Part shown: piece after piece, positions 33,833-42,557 of the stretch
How the letters are laid out: each line of letters opens with the position of its first letter
How positions within the stretch are numbered: the stretch's first letter is position 1
Assembly (NCBI RefSeq): GCF_003054175.1
Contig: NZ_QBKN01000028.1
Span: forward strand, 1-61,989
Reading direction: 5' to 3'
Source: Allosediminivita pacifica
Lineage (GTDB): Bacteria > Pseudomonadota > Alphaproteobacteria > Rhodobacterales > Rhodobacteraceae
DNA: 61,989 nucleotides
Notes under the pieces: model-generated
Database searches by the model: none
What the model saw: the letters and a program-made list of their open reading frames with translations, nothing else
What the model was told of the DNA's origin: nothing
Program-made: the position numbers and the translations under genes

Positions 33833-33849
33833 TTTAAGTAATACTAAAA
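33833..33849. promoter_or_regulatory. 17-bp operator upstream of the XRE-cupin regulator
   Basis: TTTAAGT-AAT-ACTAAAA: the third copy of the palindrome seen at 29932-29965, and the most symmetric one. It lies 16 bases before the GTG start of the regulator gene, as expected for autoregulation of the gene and the operon behind it. Confidence 0.78.
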
Positions 33850-33865
33850 AACGGAGCAGGGACGC

Positions 33866-34534
33866 GTGACGGAGAGCGGACAGGACAACGAGCAGGCGGA
33901 GCGGCCGGCGATCGGCGGCAAGCTGCGCGCGCGGCGGCGCGAGCTGAAGCTGACGCTGCGCGACGTGGCCGAGGGGGCAGGGCTCTCGACCGGCTTCATC
34001 AGCCAAGCGGAGCGGGATATCGCGGTGCCCTCGCTGACCTCCCTGCACAACATCTGCCGGGTCCTGCAGATGCCGGTCCAAGCGGTCCTCCCGGATGCTA
34101 TACCCGCGCCCGAAGCCTCGCGACGGGCGGAGCGGCCGTTGCTGAAACTCAAGGCCGAAAGCTCGGCCACGGGGTATGAACGGGTGTCCACCACCTTCCC
34201 CGGCTCGACGTTGTCCAGCGTGATCATTCACGAGGCGCCGGGCTATCGCAGCGAGCCGCAGACCCACGAAGGCGAGGAGCTGTTCTTCATCCTAGAGGGC
34301 AGCGTCACGGTGGAGCTCGAGGGCGAGCAGTTCGTGCTGGAGGCGGGCGACAGCCTGCACTTCTCGTCGCGGCGGCTGCACTCGACCTGGAACCATACCG
34401 ATACGACCGCAACCATCATGCATACCTGCACGATGGATGTCTTCGGCGACCGCATCGCCGCCGAAGCGGATGTGCCCGGCGTGCATGCCGGGCACGAGGA
34501 AGCACGAGTGGCAGCCGCGGAGGCAGGCAAATGA
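33866..34534 (+). CDS. XRE-family regulator with C-terminal cupin domain
   Basis: A 222-aa one-component regulator. Residues about 10-68 form the HTH (KLRARRRELKLTLRDVAEGA, SQAERDIAVPSLTSLHNICR). Residues about 130-195 form a cupin (HEGEELFFILEGSVTVELEG, DSLHFSSRRLHSTWNH) with His/Glu metal-binding positions. Such XRE-cupin proteins (PuuR type) bind a small substrate in the cupin and release DNA. The GTG at 33866 has GGAGCAGGGA upstream. It overlaps the GAF gene by ATGA. Three copies of a 17-bp palindrome in the cluster are its likely binding sites. Confidence 0.92.
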   Translation: MTESGQDNEQAERPAIGGKLRARRRELKLTLRDVAEGAGLSTGFISQAERDIAVPSLTSLHNICRVLQMPVQAVLPDAIPAPEASRRAERPLLKLKAESSATGYERVSTTFPGSTLSSVIIHEAPGYRSEPQTHEGEELFFILEGSVTVELEGEQFVLEAGDSLHFSSRRLHSTWNHTDTTATIMHTCTMDVFGDRIAAEADVPGVHAGHEEARVAAAEAGK

Positions 34535-35025
34535 GCGCATGGAACGACTACGCCGAGGCGCTGGCGGGTGAGGGAACGGAGCCGCTTTTCGCTGCGCTCT
34601 GCAAGCTGGTGCAGGAAGAGATCGGCGCACGGCTCTTCACCGTCATGACCTTCGATCCTCAGACCCGCATGGCCAGCCGGACATGGTCGAACATGCCCGA
34701 GGCCTACCCGCCGCAGGGCACCAAGCCCGCGCCCGAAAGCGACTGGGGTCAGATCGTGCTGGACCGTCACGAGGTCTTCGTCGCCAACACCATCGGCATC
34801 ATCGCGGAGCATTTTCCGGATCACGAGCTGATCGAGAGCCTCGGCTGCGAGAGCTGCATGAACCTGCCCGTGGTCGTCGAGGGCGAGGTGCTGGGCACGC
34901 TCAACTGCCTCGATGCGGCGCATCACTACACCGAAGAGCGCGTGGCCCATGCCGCGCGGCTGGTCGCACCCGGGGCGATGTGCCTGCTGCGCAAGCGGGC
35001 CGAGGAACAGGGGAACGCACAATGA
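34531..35025 (+). CDS. GAF-domain protein in the hydantoinase operon
   Basis: A 164-aa soluble protein formed by one GAF domain (LFTVMTFDPQTRMASRTWSN, YPPQGTKPAPESDWGQIVLD, NLPVVVEGEVLGTLNCLDAA). Two cysteines in GCESCMNLPV (about 109-112) may sense or bind a ligand. It overlaps both neighbours by four bases, so it is made together with the regulator and HyuA. No catalytic or output domain is attached. It might bind the substrate, an effector or the regulator; alternatively it resembles free methionine-(R)-sulfoxide reductase-type GAF proteins, but the typical Cys pattern is not certain. Confidence 0.85.
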   Translation: MSAWNDYAEALAGEGTEPLFAALCKLVQEEIGARLFTVMTFDPQTRMASRTWSNMPEAYPPQGTKPAPESDWGQIVLDRHEVFVANTIGIIAEHFPDHELIESLGCESCMNLPVVVEGEVLGTLNCLDAAHHYTEERVAHAARLVAPGAMCLLRKRAEEQGNAQ

Positions 35026-37139
35026 GCGGAACGAACGACAAGGGCCGGACCATCCGCGTCGCGACCGACGTGGGCGGGACCTTCACCGACATGGTCTGTT
35101 TCGAGACGGACCTTGCGACCGGCGAAAGCAGGATCACCACGGCCAAGTCCGACACGACGCCGCCGAACTTCGAACAGGGCGTGCTGAACGTGCTCAAGAA
35201 GGGCGGCGTGGACGCGGCGACGGTCGACTTCATGGCGCATGGCACCACGGTGGTCATCAACGCTCTGACCGAACGCAAGGGCGTGAAGGTCGGGCTCATC
35301 ACCACCGAAGGGTTCCGCGACACGCTGGAAATCGCACGCGGCAACCGCCCGGATTTCTTCAATTTGCACTACGAGAAGCCCAAGCCCTTCGTGCCGCGCT
35401 ACCTGCGCCGCGAGGTGCCGGGCCGGATGAACTACCTCGGCGAGGAAACCCAGCCGCTGGATCTTTCTCCGCTCGAAGGCATCGTCGCCGACTTCAAGGC
35501 CGATGGGGTCGAGGCGGTCGCCGTGTCGCTGCTGCATTCCTACGCCAATCCCGCGCACGAACTCGCGGTGCTGGAGAAGCTGCGCGAACTCTGGCCCGAG
35601 GTCGCGGGCGTGGGATCGCACCAGATCAGCCGCGAATGGCGCGAATACGAACGCGGCAACTCGGCGGTTCTGTCGGCCTACGTGCAGCCGGTGGCCGAGC
35701 GGTATCTCGGGCGGCTCGAGGACGGGCTCAAGGCCGACGGCTTTGAGGGGCAGCTCTACGTCATGCAGTCGAACTGCGGCGTGGACAGCCTCGAGGCCAC
35801 CGCACGCATCCCGATCACCATGGTCGAAAGCGGTCCGGCCTCGGGCTTCTGGGGTGCGGCGGAGCTGGGCAAGCTGATCGGTGAACCCAATGTGCTGGCG
35901 CTCGACATCGGCGGGACGACGGCGAAATGCTCGCTGATCGAGGACGGTGAAGTCACCATCATGACCGACTACTGGATCGAGCGGGACCGTACCTCGGCGG
36001 GCTACCCGATCATGGTGCCGGTGGTGGACCTTGTCGAGATCGGCAATGGCGGCGGCTCGATCGCCTGGGTCGACGACTTCGGCAAGCTGCACGTGGGGCC
36101 GCAGTCGGCGGGCGCCATGCCCGGGCCCGCGGCCTACGGCAAGGGCGGCACCGAGGCGACGACCACCGACGCGAACCTCTGGCTGGGCCGGATCAACCGC
36201 GACTATTTCTGCGGCGGCGCGGTCGAAGCGGACATGGAAAGCGCCGGCGCGGCGCTTCAGGCGGTGGCCGACAAGCTCGGCGTTGACCGGGACGAGGCGG
36301 CGCGCGGCATCGTGCGGATCGCGAACAACAACATGGTCAACGCGCTCAAACTCGTCTCGCTCAACCGCGGCCACGACCCGCGCGACTTCGTGCTGGTGGC
36401 CTTCGGCGGCGGCGGCGCGATGCACGCGGTGGCGCTGGGGCAGGAGCTGGGTGTGAAGAAGGTCGTCGTCCCGGCGGGGGCCTCGGTCTTTTCCGCCTGG
36501 GGCATGATGATGTCCGATCTGCGCCGCGACTTCTTCCTGACCGCGCTGGCCGACGTGGGCGAGGGGGCAGCCGATGGCATCGAGGCCCGCTTTGCCGAAA
36601 CCGAGGACCGCGCCCGCGCACAGTTCGCCGAGGAAGGCGTGCCGTCCGATAAGGTGGAGCTCAAGCGCTTCGGCAAGTTCCGCTACCAGAACCAGGAGCA
36701 CACGGTCGAGGTGCCGCTCGACGGCGCCGTGACCGAGGATGCGCTGGCGCGGATCGTGGCGGATTTCCACGAGGCCTACGAAAAGGAATACACCTATCGC
36801 CTTGATGCACCGGTCGAGATGGTGGGCCTGCACCTTATCGCCTCGGCCGAGGTCGGCAAGCTCAAGCCCGTCGAGAGCGCGCTCACCGACGCCCCGGCGA
36901 GCGAGGCCCTCAAGGGGCGCCGCGTGGTCGATTTCGCAACCGAGGGCCGGCACGAGGCCGACATCTACGACGGCGAGGCGCTGTGCCCGGGCATGTCCTT
37001 CGACGGTCCCGCCGTGATCGAGGACCCGGGTACCACCATCGTCGTGAACCCCGGCAACCGGGTTGAGATGGACCGCTGGGGCAACCTGCACATCCTGATT
37101 GCGGCTTTGGCCGGGACGAAAGAGCTGGAGGCGGTCTGA
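35022..37139 (+). CDS. hyuA: Hydantoinase/oxoprolinase family protein, HyuA subunit
   Basis: A 705-aa HyuA subunit. The ATPase motifs are RVATDVGGTFTDMVCFETDL and LALDIGGTTAKCSLIEDG. MAHGTTVVINALTERKGVKV, NGGGSIAWVDDFG and GPAAYGKGGTEATTTDANLW are family blocks. The start at 35022 overlaps the GAF stop (ATGA); a longer in-frame reading from 34683 is a shadow of GAF. Its stop overlaps the start of HyuB (TGATG), so they form one complex. HyuA binds ATP and starts opening the ring amide. Very similar to acetone carboxylase alpha-type HyuA sequences, so a carboxylating role cannot be ruled out, although no gamma subunit is present. Confidence 0.92.
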   Translation: MSGTNDKGRTIRVATDVGGTFTDMVCFETDLATGESRITTAKSDTTPPNFEQGVLNVLKKGGVDAATVDFMAHGTTVVINALTERKGVKVGLITTEGFRDTLEIARGNRPDFFNLHYEKPKPFVPRYLRREVPGRMNYLGEETQPLDLSPLEGIVADFKADGVEAVAVSLLHSYANPAHELAVLEKLRELWPEVAGVGSHQISREWREYERGNSAVLSAYVQPVAERYLGRLEDGLKADGFEGQLYVMQSNCGVDSLEATARIPITMVESGPASGFWGAAELGKLIGEPNVLALDIGGTTAKCSLIEDGEVTIMTDYWIERDRTSAGYPIMVPVVDLVEIGNGGGSIAWVDDFGKLHVGPQSAGAMPGPAAYGKGGTEATTTDANLWLGRINRDYFCGGAVEADMESAGAALQAVADKLGVDRDEAARGIVRIANNNMVNALKLVSLNRGHDPRDFVLVAFGGGGAMHAVALGQELGVKKVVVPAGASVFSAWGMMMSDLRRDFFLTALADVGEGAADGIEARFAETEDRARAQFAEEGVPSDKVELKRFGKFRYQNQEHTVEVPLDGAVTEDALARIVADFHEAYEKEYTYRLDAPVEMVGLHLIASAEVGKLKPVESALTDAPASEALKGRRVVDFATEGRHEADIYDGEALCPGMSFDGPAVIEDPGTTIVVNPGNRVEMDRWGNLHILIAALAGTKELEAV

Positions 37140-38791
37140 TGGCGCTCGACCCGATCACAAGCGAGATCATCCAGAACTCGCTTCAGGCAGCGGCGGACGA
37201 GATGTTCGTCGCGATGAAGAAGACGGCAATGTCCTCGATCATCTACGAGGTGCTCGACATGGGCACCGGGATCATGGACGCGCGGGGCGAGATCGCCTCG
37301 TCCGGGGCGGGCATCCCGGCCTTCGTCGGCGTGCTCGACAAGGCGGTGAAGGTCATCGCCGCCAAGTTCCCCGAAGACGGCCTGAAGCCCGGCGACGTCT
37401 ACGCCACCAACGATCCCTTCTACGGGGGCGTGACGCACCTCAACGACATTATCGTGGCAATGCCGGTTTTCGCCGACGGCAAGCTGATCGCCTGGACGGC
37501 CAACATCGCCCACAACTCGGACGTGGGCGGTATGGCGCCCGGATCGCTCACCGGCGACGCGACCGAGATCTTCCAGGAAGGGTTGCGCCTGCCCGCGATC
37601 CAGATCGTCGAGGCGGGGGACCCGATCCGGCCGGTCTTCGACATCCTCAAGGTCAACAGCCGCATGCCTGACGTGCTGGAAGGCGACGTCTGGGCAGCGA
37701 TCTCCTCGGTCCGGGTGGGCGCGGCCCGGCTGGAACAGATCGCGGGCAAGTACGGCGCCGGGGCCTTCGAACAGGCGCTGGGCGAGTTCATGGACTACGG
37801 CGAGGCGGTGTCGCGCAAAGCGCTGCGCGAGCTGCCGAAGGGAAGCTTCGAGCTGTCCGAGGAACAGGACGACGGCCGCACCTTCAAAGTCAGGATCGAG
37901 ATCACCGACGACACCTTCAGCGTGGACCTGCGCGACAACCCCGACCAGTCCACCGGGCCGGTCAACTCGTGCCGCGACGGGGTCATGGTGGCTGCGCAGA
38001 TGTTGTTCAAGTCGCTCACCGATCCGCGCGGGCTGGCCAATGCAGGGTCCTTCCGTCCCATCGAGCTTTTGACGCGGCCGGGGTCGACCTTTGACGCGCA
38101 GGAGCCCGCGGCCATGGGCTTCTATTACGAGATCGAGCTGCGCGCCTACGACCTCATGTGGCGCTGCCTCGCGCCGCACATGCCCGAGCGCCTTGGCGCC
38201 GGTCACTTCGCCAGCGTCTGCGGCACCTTCATCGGCGGTACCCACCCCGAGACCGGGCGGCAGTACACGATCATCGAGCCGCAGGTGGGCGGCTGGGGCG
38301 CCGCGGCGGGCAAGGACGGCAACTCGGCCATCTTCTCGAGCTTCCACGGCGAGACCTACAATTGCCCGGCCGAGATCAACGAGGCCCGCAATGGCGTCGT
38401 CATCGACCGGATGGAGCTGAACTGCGAACCGGGCGGCGAGGGCCGCGAAACCGGCGGGCGCGGGGTGGTCATCGACTACCGCACCCGGGCCGAGAACGGC
38501 TATCTCACCGCCGGCTACACGCGCTCCAGGTTCCCCGCCTGGGGGCTTCACGGCGGGCGCGACGGCAGCCCCAACTACGTGCGCTTCCTGCCGAAGGAAG
38601 GCGAGCCCTCCGAGTTCGCCTTTGTCTCGGCCATGCCGACGAAGCCCGGCGACGTGATCCGCGTCATCACCGGCAACGGCGGCGGCATGGGCGATCCCAA
38701 GGACCGCCCGCGCGAGAAGGTCGCCGCCGACATCCGCGACGGGCTGCTCTCCGTCGAACGCGCGCGCGAGGTCTATGGCTACGACGGCTGA
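37139..38791 (+). CDS. hyuB: Hydantoinase B / oxoprolinase family protein, HyuB subunit (1)
   Basis: A 550-aa HyuB, partner of the preceding HyuA. Blocks: ADEMFVAMKKTAMSSIIYEV, TNDPFYGGVTHLNDIIVAMP, AHNSDVGGMAPGSLTGDATE and NGGGMGDPKDRPREKVAADI. It shares long stretches with the HyuB at 40941 (KKTAMS-IIYEVLD, RGEI-SSGAGIP-FVGVLD), so one arose from a fairly recent duplication. It couples translationally with HyuA through TGATG. The M24 peptidase gene follows after 41 bases. Confidence 0.93.
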   Translation: MALDPITSEIIQNSLQAAADEMFVAMKKTAMSSIIYEVLDMGTGIMDARGEIASSGAGIPAFVGVLDKAVKVIAAKFPEDGLKPGDVYATNDPFYGGVTHLNDIIVAMPVFADGKLIAWTANIAHNSDVGGMAPGSLTGDATEIFQEGLRLPAIQIVEAGDPIRPVFDILKVNSRMPDVLEGDVWAAISSVRVGAARLEQIAGKYGAGAFEQALGEFMDYGEAVSRKALRELPKGSFELSEEQDDGRTFKVRIEITDDTFSVDLRDNPDQSTGPVNSCRDGVMVAAQMLFKSLTDPRGLANAGSFRPIELLTRPGSTFDAQEPAAMGFYYEIELRAYDLMWRCLAPHMPERLGAGHFASVCGTFIGGTHPETGRQYTIIEPQVGGWGAAAGKDGNSAIFSSFHGETYNCPAEINEARNGVVIDRMELNCEPGGEGRETGGRGVVIDYRTRAENGYLTAGYTRSRFPAWGLHGGRDGSPNYVRFLPKEGEPSEFAFVSAMPTKPGDVIRVITGNGGGMGDPKDRPREKVAADIRDGLLSVERAREVYGYDG

Positions 38792-38832
38792 GACCGATCG
38801 AATGCGCCACAAGAACCAATGAAGGACAAGGA

Positions 38833-39933
38833 ATGAGGACGAAGGTTCAGGAACGGCTGGCGCGGCTGCGCGCGGCGATGAAGGAAGAAGGCGTGGACCT
38901 GCTGGCCCTCGGGCCGAGCGCGCATCTCGAATGGCTGCTGGGGTTCCACCCGCATGGCGACGAACGGCTGCTGCTGCTTCTCGTGACGCAGGAGGGCGCG
39001 GAATTTGCCATGCCCACGCTCGAGGCCGACAGCGCGGGCCAGCACACAGACCTGCCCATGCACCGCTGGAGCGACGCCGAGGGCCCGGGCGCGGCACTCG
39101 ACGCGGCGCTTGCCGCCGTCGGAGGCAAGGATGCGAAGGTCGTCGCGCTGGATGAAACGGCGCGCACCGACTTTTCGCTTACTTTGCTCGACCGCCTGCC
39201 GGGCGCCCGCCACGTCTTTACCGAAACCACGGTCGGCCGCCTGCGCATGATGAAGGACGCGGACGAGCGCGCCGCCCTGAAGGCCAGCGCCCTTGTCGCG
39301 GACGAGGCCATGACCCGCGCCTTCGCCGCAATCCGTCCCGGTATGACCGAGGCCGAGGTGGGTGCCGTCATCAAGGACGTTTTCGCCGAGCACGGCGCCG
39401 CGATCCAGTTCTGCATCGTGGGCACTGCCGCCAACGGCGCCTTCCCGCACCACCAGACCGGCGACACCAAGATCAAGACCGGCGACGCCATCGTCATCGA
39501 CATCGGGGCGCGGCTGAACGGCATGCCCTCGGACATCACGCGCATGGCCGTCGTGGGCGAAAAGCCCGAAGGTTACGACGAGATCCATGCCATCGTGGAA
39601 GGCGCCGTGCAGGCCGCCATGGCCGCAGCGAAACCGGGCGTGAAGGCGCACGAGATCGATGACGCGGCGCGCAACTACATCGCCGAGCACGGCTACGGAG
39701 ACATGTTCCTGCACCGCACCGGCCACGGCATGGGCATCGAGGTGCACGAACCTCCCTACATGAACGGGTCCTCGCAGACGGTGCTGGAAGAGGGCATGGT
39801 CTTCTCGATCGAACCGGGCATCTACCAGCAGGGCAAGTTCGGCCTGCGGCTCGAGGACATCGTCTACCTGACTGCCGAGGGCCCCGTGCGCTTTTCCGAG
39901 CTGCCGCGCGACGTCGCCGTGGTGGGGGGCTGA
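38833..39933 (+). CDS. M24-family Xaa-Pro aminopeptidase/creatinase-like hydrolase
   Basis: A 366-aa cytoplasmic metallohydrolase from the ATG at 38833 with AAGGACAAGGA upstream. The creatinase N-domain (about 1-130) is followed by a pita-bread domain. The dinuclear metal ligands are present: two Asp in AIVIDIGARLNGMPSDITRM, His in HRTGHGMGIEVHEPPY, Glu in SIEPGIYQQ and Glu in GLRLEDIVYL. Family members cut Xaa-Pro bonds or small amides (creatine). In this operon it may cleave the open-chain product of the hydantoinase step. An in-frame reading upstream is a shadow of HyuB. Confidence 0.9.
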   Translation: MRTKVQERLARLRAAMKEEGVDLLALGPSAHLEWLLGFHPHGDERLLLLLVTQEGAEFAMPTLEADSAGQHTDLPMHRWSDAEGPGAALDAALAAVGGKDAKVVALDETARTDFSLTLLDRLPGARHVFTETTVGRLRMMKDADERAALKASALVADEAMTRAFAAIRPGMTEAEVGAVIKDVFAEHGAAIQFCIVGTAANGAFPHHQTGDTKIKTGDAIVIDIGARLNGMPSDITRMAVVGEKPEGYDEIHAIVEGAVQAAMAAAKPGVKAHEIDDAARNYIAEHGYGDMFLHRTGHGMGIEVHEPPYMNGSSQTVLEEGMVFSIEPGIYQQGKFGLRLEDIVYLTAEGPVRFSELPRDVAVVGG

Positions 39934-39938
39934 ACCTG

Positions 39939-40937
39939 ATGCCCCGCGCCTGGCAGATCCACGGCTACGACGGTTACCAGGGCCTGAAGCTCGACGAGGT
40001 CCCGCTCGAAGAGCCGGGCCCCGGCGAGCTTCGGCTTCGGGTCGAGGCCTTCGCGCTCAACTGGGGTGACATGGACCTCATGCGCGACAACTACTCGTTC
40101 AGCTTTGAAAGCTTCCCCGCGCGGGTCGGTATCGAGGCGGCGGGCATCGTCGATGCCGTGGGCCCCGGCGTGGAGGGCTTCGAGTTGGGCGAGCGTGTCT
40201 CGACCATGCCCTATTTCTACTATGGCCGCGGCGCCAGCACCGAGAGCCTCGTGGTCGAGGCGCGCTACGTCGCCAAGGCGCCCGAGGGGCTGTCGGCGGT
40301 GGAATGCGCCTCGATCTGGATGCAGTACCTGACAGCCTATTTCCCGCAGGCGGAGATCACGCCGGTGGGGCCGGGAGATCATGCGCTCGTCACGGCGGGC
40401 ACCAGCACCGCCGGGGCCGCCGCGCTCGAGGTGGGGCGGGTGCTGGGCGTCAGCACCATCGCGACCACCCGCAACCCGGCCAGCGCGGACTACCTGCGCG
40501 CCAAGGGGGCCGACCACGTCATCGTGCAGGGACAGGACGACGTCGCCGCGCGGCTGCGCGACATCACCGGCGGCAAGGGCGTGAACCTCGTCTTCGACCC
40601 GGTGGGCGTGGGCCTCATCTCGCAGTACAGTCCGGCGCTGGCGCGCGACGCGCGGATCTTCTTCTACGGGACCCTCGACAAGGAATGGCCCGAGCTGCCC
40701 TTCGTCGACATGTTCCAGGCCAACGCGACCTTCCAGCCCTACTCGGTCTTCAACTACGTGCAGGACCCCGAACTGTGCCGGAAGGGCATGGATTTCGTCT
40801 ACGACCAGCTCGCCAAGGGCACCATTCGCCCGCAGGTCGACCGGCTCTTTCCGATGGAGCAGTACATCGAGGCCTGGGACTACCTCTCCCGGCCGCGGCA
40901 GAGCCACGGCAAGGTCGTGATCGAGACGGGGCTCTAG
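39939..40937 (+). CDS. Medium-chain dehydrogenase/reductase, quinone oxidoreductase-like
   Basis: A 332-aa NAD(P)H-dependent enzyme of the zeta-crystallin/QOR branch. The N-terminal GroES-like fold has FALNWGDMDLMRDNYSF and ARVGIEAAGIVDAVGPGVEG. The Rossmann part has the glycine-rich segment ALVTAGTSTAGAAALEVGRV and GKGVNLVFDPVG. The zinc-binding cysteines of alcohol dehydrogenases are missing, in line with the QOR branch. It is five bases after the M24 gene and three before a HyuB. The role in the pathway is not obvious; it may reduce or oxidise an intermediate. Confidence 0.88.
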   Translation: MPRAWQIHGYDGYQGLKLDEVPLEEPGPGELRLRVEAFALNWGDMDLMRDNYSFSFESFPARVGIEAAGIVDAVGPGVEGFELGERVSTMPYFYYGRGASTESLVVEARYVAKAPEGLSAVECASIWMQYLTAYFPQAEITPVGPGDHALVTAGTSTAGAAALEVGRVLGVSTIATTRNPASADYLRAKGADHVIVQGQDDVAARLRDITGGKGVNLVFDPVGVGLISQYSPALARDARIFFYGTLDKEWPELPFVDMFQANATFQPYSVFNYVQDPELCRKGMDFVYDQLAKGTIRPQVDRLFPMEQYIEAWDYLSRPRQSHGKVVIETGL

Positions 40938-40940
40938 GCG

Positions 40941-42557
40941 ATGGCGTTCGATCCCTTCACCCGCTCCGTGATCCAGGCCGGGCTCGCCTCGGCCGCGACC
41001 GAGATGTTCGCCGTCCTCAAGAAGACCGCGATGAGCCCGATCATCTACGAGGTGCTCGACGTGGGCACCGGCGTCACCGACGCGCGGGGCGAGATCGTGT
41101 CCTCGGGTGCGGGTATCCCGGGTTTCGTCGGCGTGCTCGACAAGGCGGTGAAGCGGATCGTGGGTCTGCATGGCGACAGCGTCAAGGACGGCGATGTCTT
41201 CGTGACCAACGATCCCTACTGGGGCGGGGTCACGCATCTCAACGACGTGGTGGTGGCGCAGCCGGTCTTTGCCGAGGGCAAGCTGCTCGCCTGGACCGCA
41301 TCGATCGCGCACTGGAACGACGTGGGCGGCATGACGCCTGGATCGATGCCCGCGGATGCCACCGAGATCTTCCAGGAAGGCCTGCGGCTGCCCTGCGTGC
41401 GGCTCTTCGATGCCGGGCGCAAGGTGCAGCCGGTCTTCGACATCATCGCGGTGAACTCGCGCCTGCCGGAATTCGTGACCGGGGATCTCTGGGCGCAGAT
41501 CTCGGCCGGGCGCCGCGCCGCCGCGCCCATCCTGAAGATGGCGGAAAGCTACGGCATCGCCGCGGTGCAGGACGCCATCGAAAGCGCCTTTGCCGAGGGC
41601 GAGGCGCGGGCAAGGGCGGGCCTTGCCAAGCTGCCGCGTGGGACCTTCCCTGTCGCCTGCGAACAGGACGAGGGCGACATCTGGCATGCCGAGATCCACA
41701 TCAGGGACGAGGCCTTCACCGTCGACCTGCGCGACGCCCCCGACCAGAAACCCGGCCCCTTCAACACCTCTCACGACGGCACGCGCATCGCCTGCCAGCT
41801 GATCTTCAAGGTGCTGACCGACCCCACGCTTTTCGCCAATGCAGGCTCCTTCCGGCCGCTCGAGGTGCTCACCCGGCCCGGCTCGATCTTCGAGGCCGAG
41901 GCCCCCGCGCCGCACGGCTACTACTCCGAGACCCGCATCCGGCTGTCGGACATGCTGTGGCAGGCCATGTCGCAGGTCATGCCCGAGGACCTGCCCGCCG
42001 GGCACTTCAGCTCGATCTGCGGTACGGTGATCGCGGGCGCGCACCCCGAAACCGGGCGGCGCTACACCATGGTCGAGCCGCAGATGGGCGGCTGGGGCGC
42101 CACCGCCTCGCGCGACGGGCTCGACGCGATGTATTCCACCAACCACGGCGACACGTTCAACTGCCCGGTCGAGATCTGCGAGGCACGCTACGGCATCGAG
42201 GTCGGCTGGCGCAGGCTGTCGGACAGCTCTGCGGGGCAGGGGCGCAATAGCGGCGGGCGGGGGCTTTCCACCTGCTACCGCCCGCGCGCCAGCGCCACGC
42301 TGTCCGCCGGCTACTCGCACACCCGCGTGCCCGTCTGGGGCGCCGCCGGGGGCGGGGCCGGGGGGCTCAACAGGATCGCGGTCCGCCGCCGCGACGGGGC
42401 GGAGGAGGATTTCACCTTCGCCTCGGGCATCCGGATCGATCCCGGCGACGCGCTGATGATCGAGACCGCCAACGGCGGGGGATGGGGCGCCCAGACGCCC
42501 CGCAACAAGACCAACAAAGACCAAAGCGACCTTCCAACAGAGGAAACAGGATCATGA
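40941..42557 (+). CDS. hyuB: Hydantoinase B / oxoprolinase family protein, HyuB subunit (2), no adjacent HyuA
   Basis: A 538-aa HyuB paralogue. It shares TEMFAVLKKTAMSPIIYEVL, TNDPYWGGVTHLNDVVVAQP, SIAHWNDVGGMTPGSMPADA and NGGGWGAQTPRNKTN with the HyuB at 37139. No HyuA lies directly upstream, so it may share the HyuA at 35022 or replace the first HyuB with another substrate specificity. The stop overlaps the start of the Dpp-type binding protein (ATGA). Its C-terminus differs from HyuB 1 and is shorter. Confidence 0.92.
   Translation: MAFDPFTRSVIQAGLASAATEMFAVLKKTAMSPIIYEVLDVGTGVTDARGEIVSSGAGIPGFVGVLDKAVKRIVGLHGDSVKDGDVFVTNDPYWGGVTHLNDVVVAQPVFAEGKLLAWTASIAHWNDVGGMTPGSMPADATEIFQEGLRLPCVRLFDAGRKVQPVFDIIAVNSRLPEFVTGDLWAQISAGRRAAAPILKMAESYGIAAVQDAIESAFAEGEARARAGLAKLPRGTFPVACEQDEGDIWHAEIHIRDEAFTVDLRDAPDQKPGPFNTSHDGTRIACQLIFKVLTDPTLFANAGSFRPLEVLTRPGSIFEAEAPAPHGYYSETRIRLSDMLWQAMSQVMPEDLPAGHFSSICGTVIAGAHPETGRRYTMVEPQMGGWGATASRDGLDAMYSTNHGDTFNCPVEICEARYGIEVGWRRLSDSSAGQGRNSGGRGLSTCYRPRASATLSAGYSHTRVPVWGAAGGGAGGLNRIAVRRRDGAEEDFTFASGIRIDPGDALMIETANGGGWGAQTPRNKTNKDQSDLPTEETGS

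Noticed and set aside
34683-35021. Longer start for HyuA
   Set aside because: The extension is a shadow of the GAF gene; ATGA overlap at 35022 is the natural start.
35022-38791. Acetone carboxylase as identity of the HyuA-HyuB pair
   Set aside because: No gamma subunit follows and the neighbours are a peptidase, a racemase and a peptide-type importer.
38158-38832. In-frame fusion of the M24 gene with upstream sequence
   Set aside because: Arg/His-rich shadow of HyuB; ribosome site and family start at 38833.
39864-42524. 886-codon minus-strand frame
   Set aside because: Antisense shadow of the QOR-like and HyuB genes.
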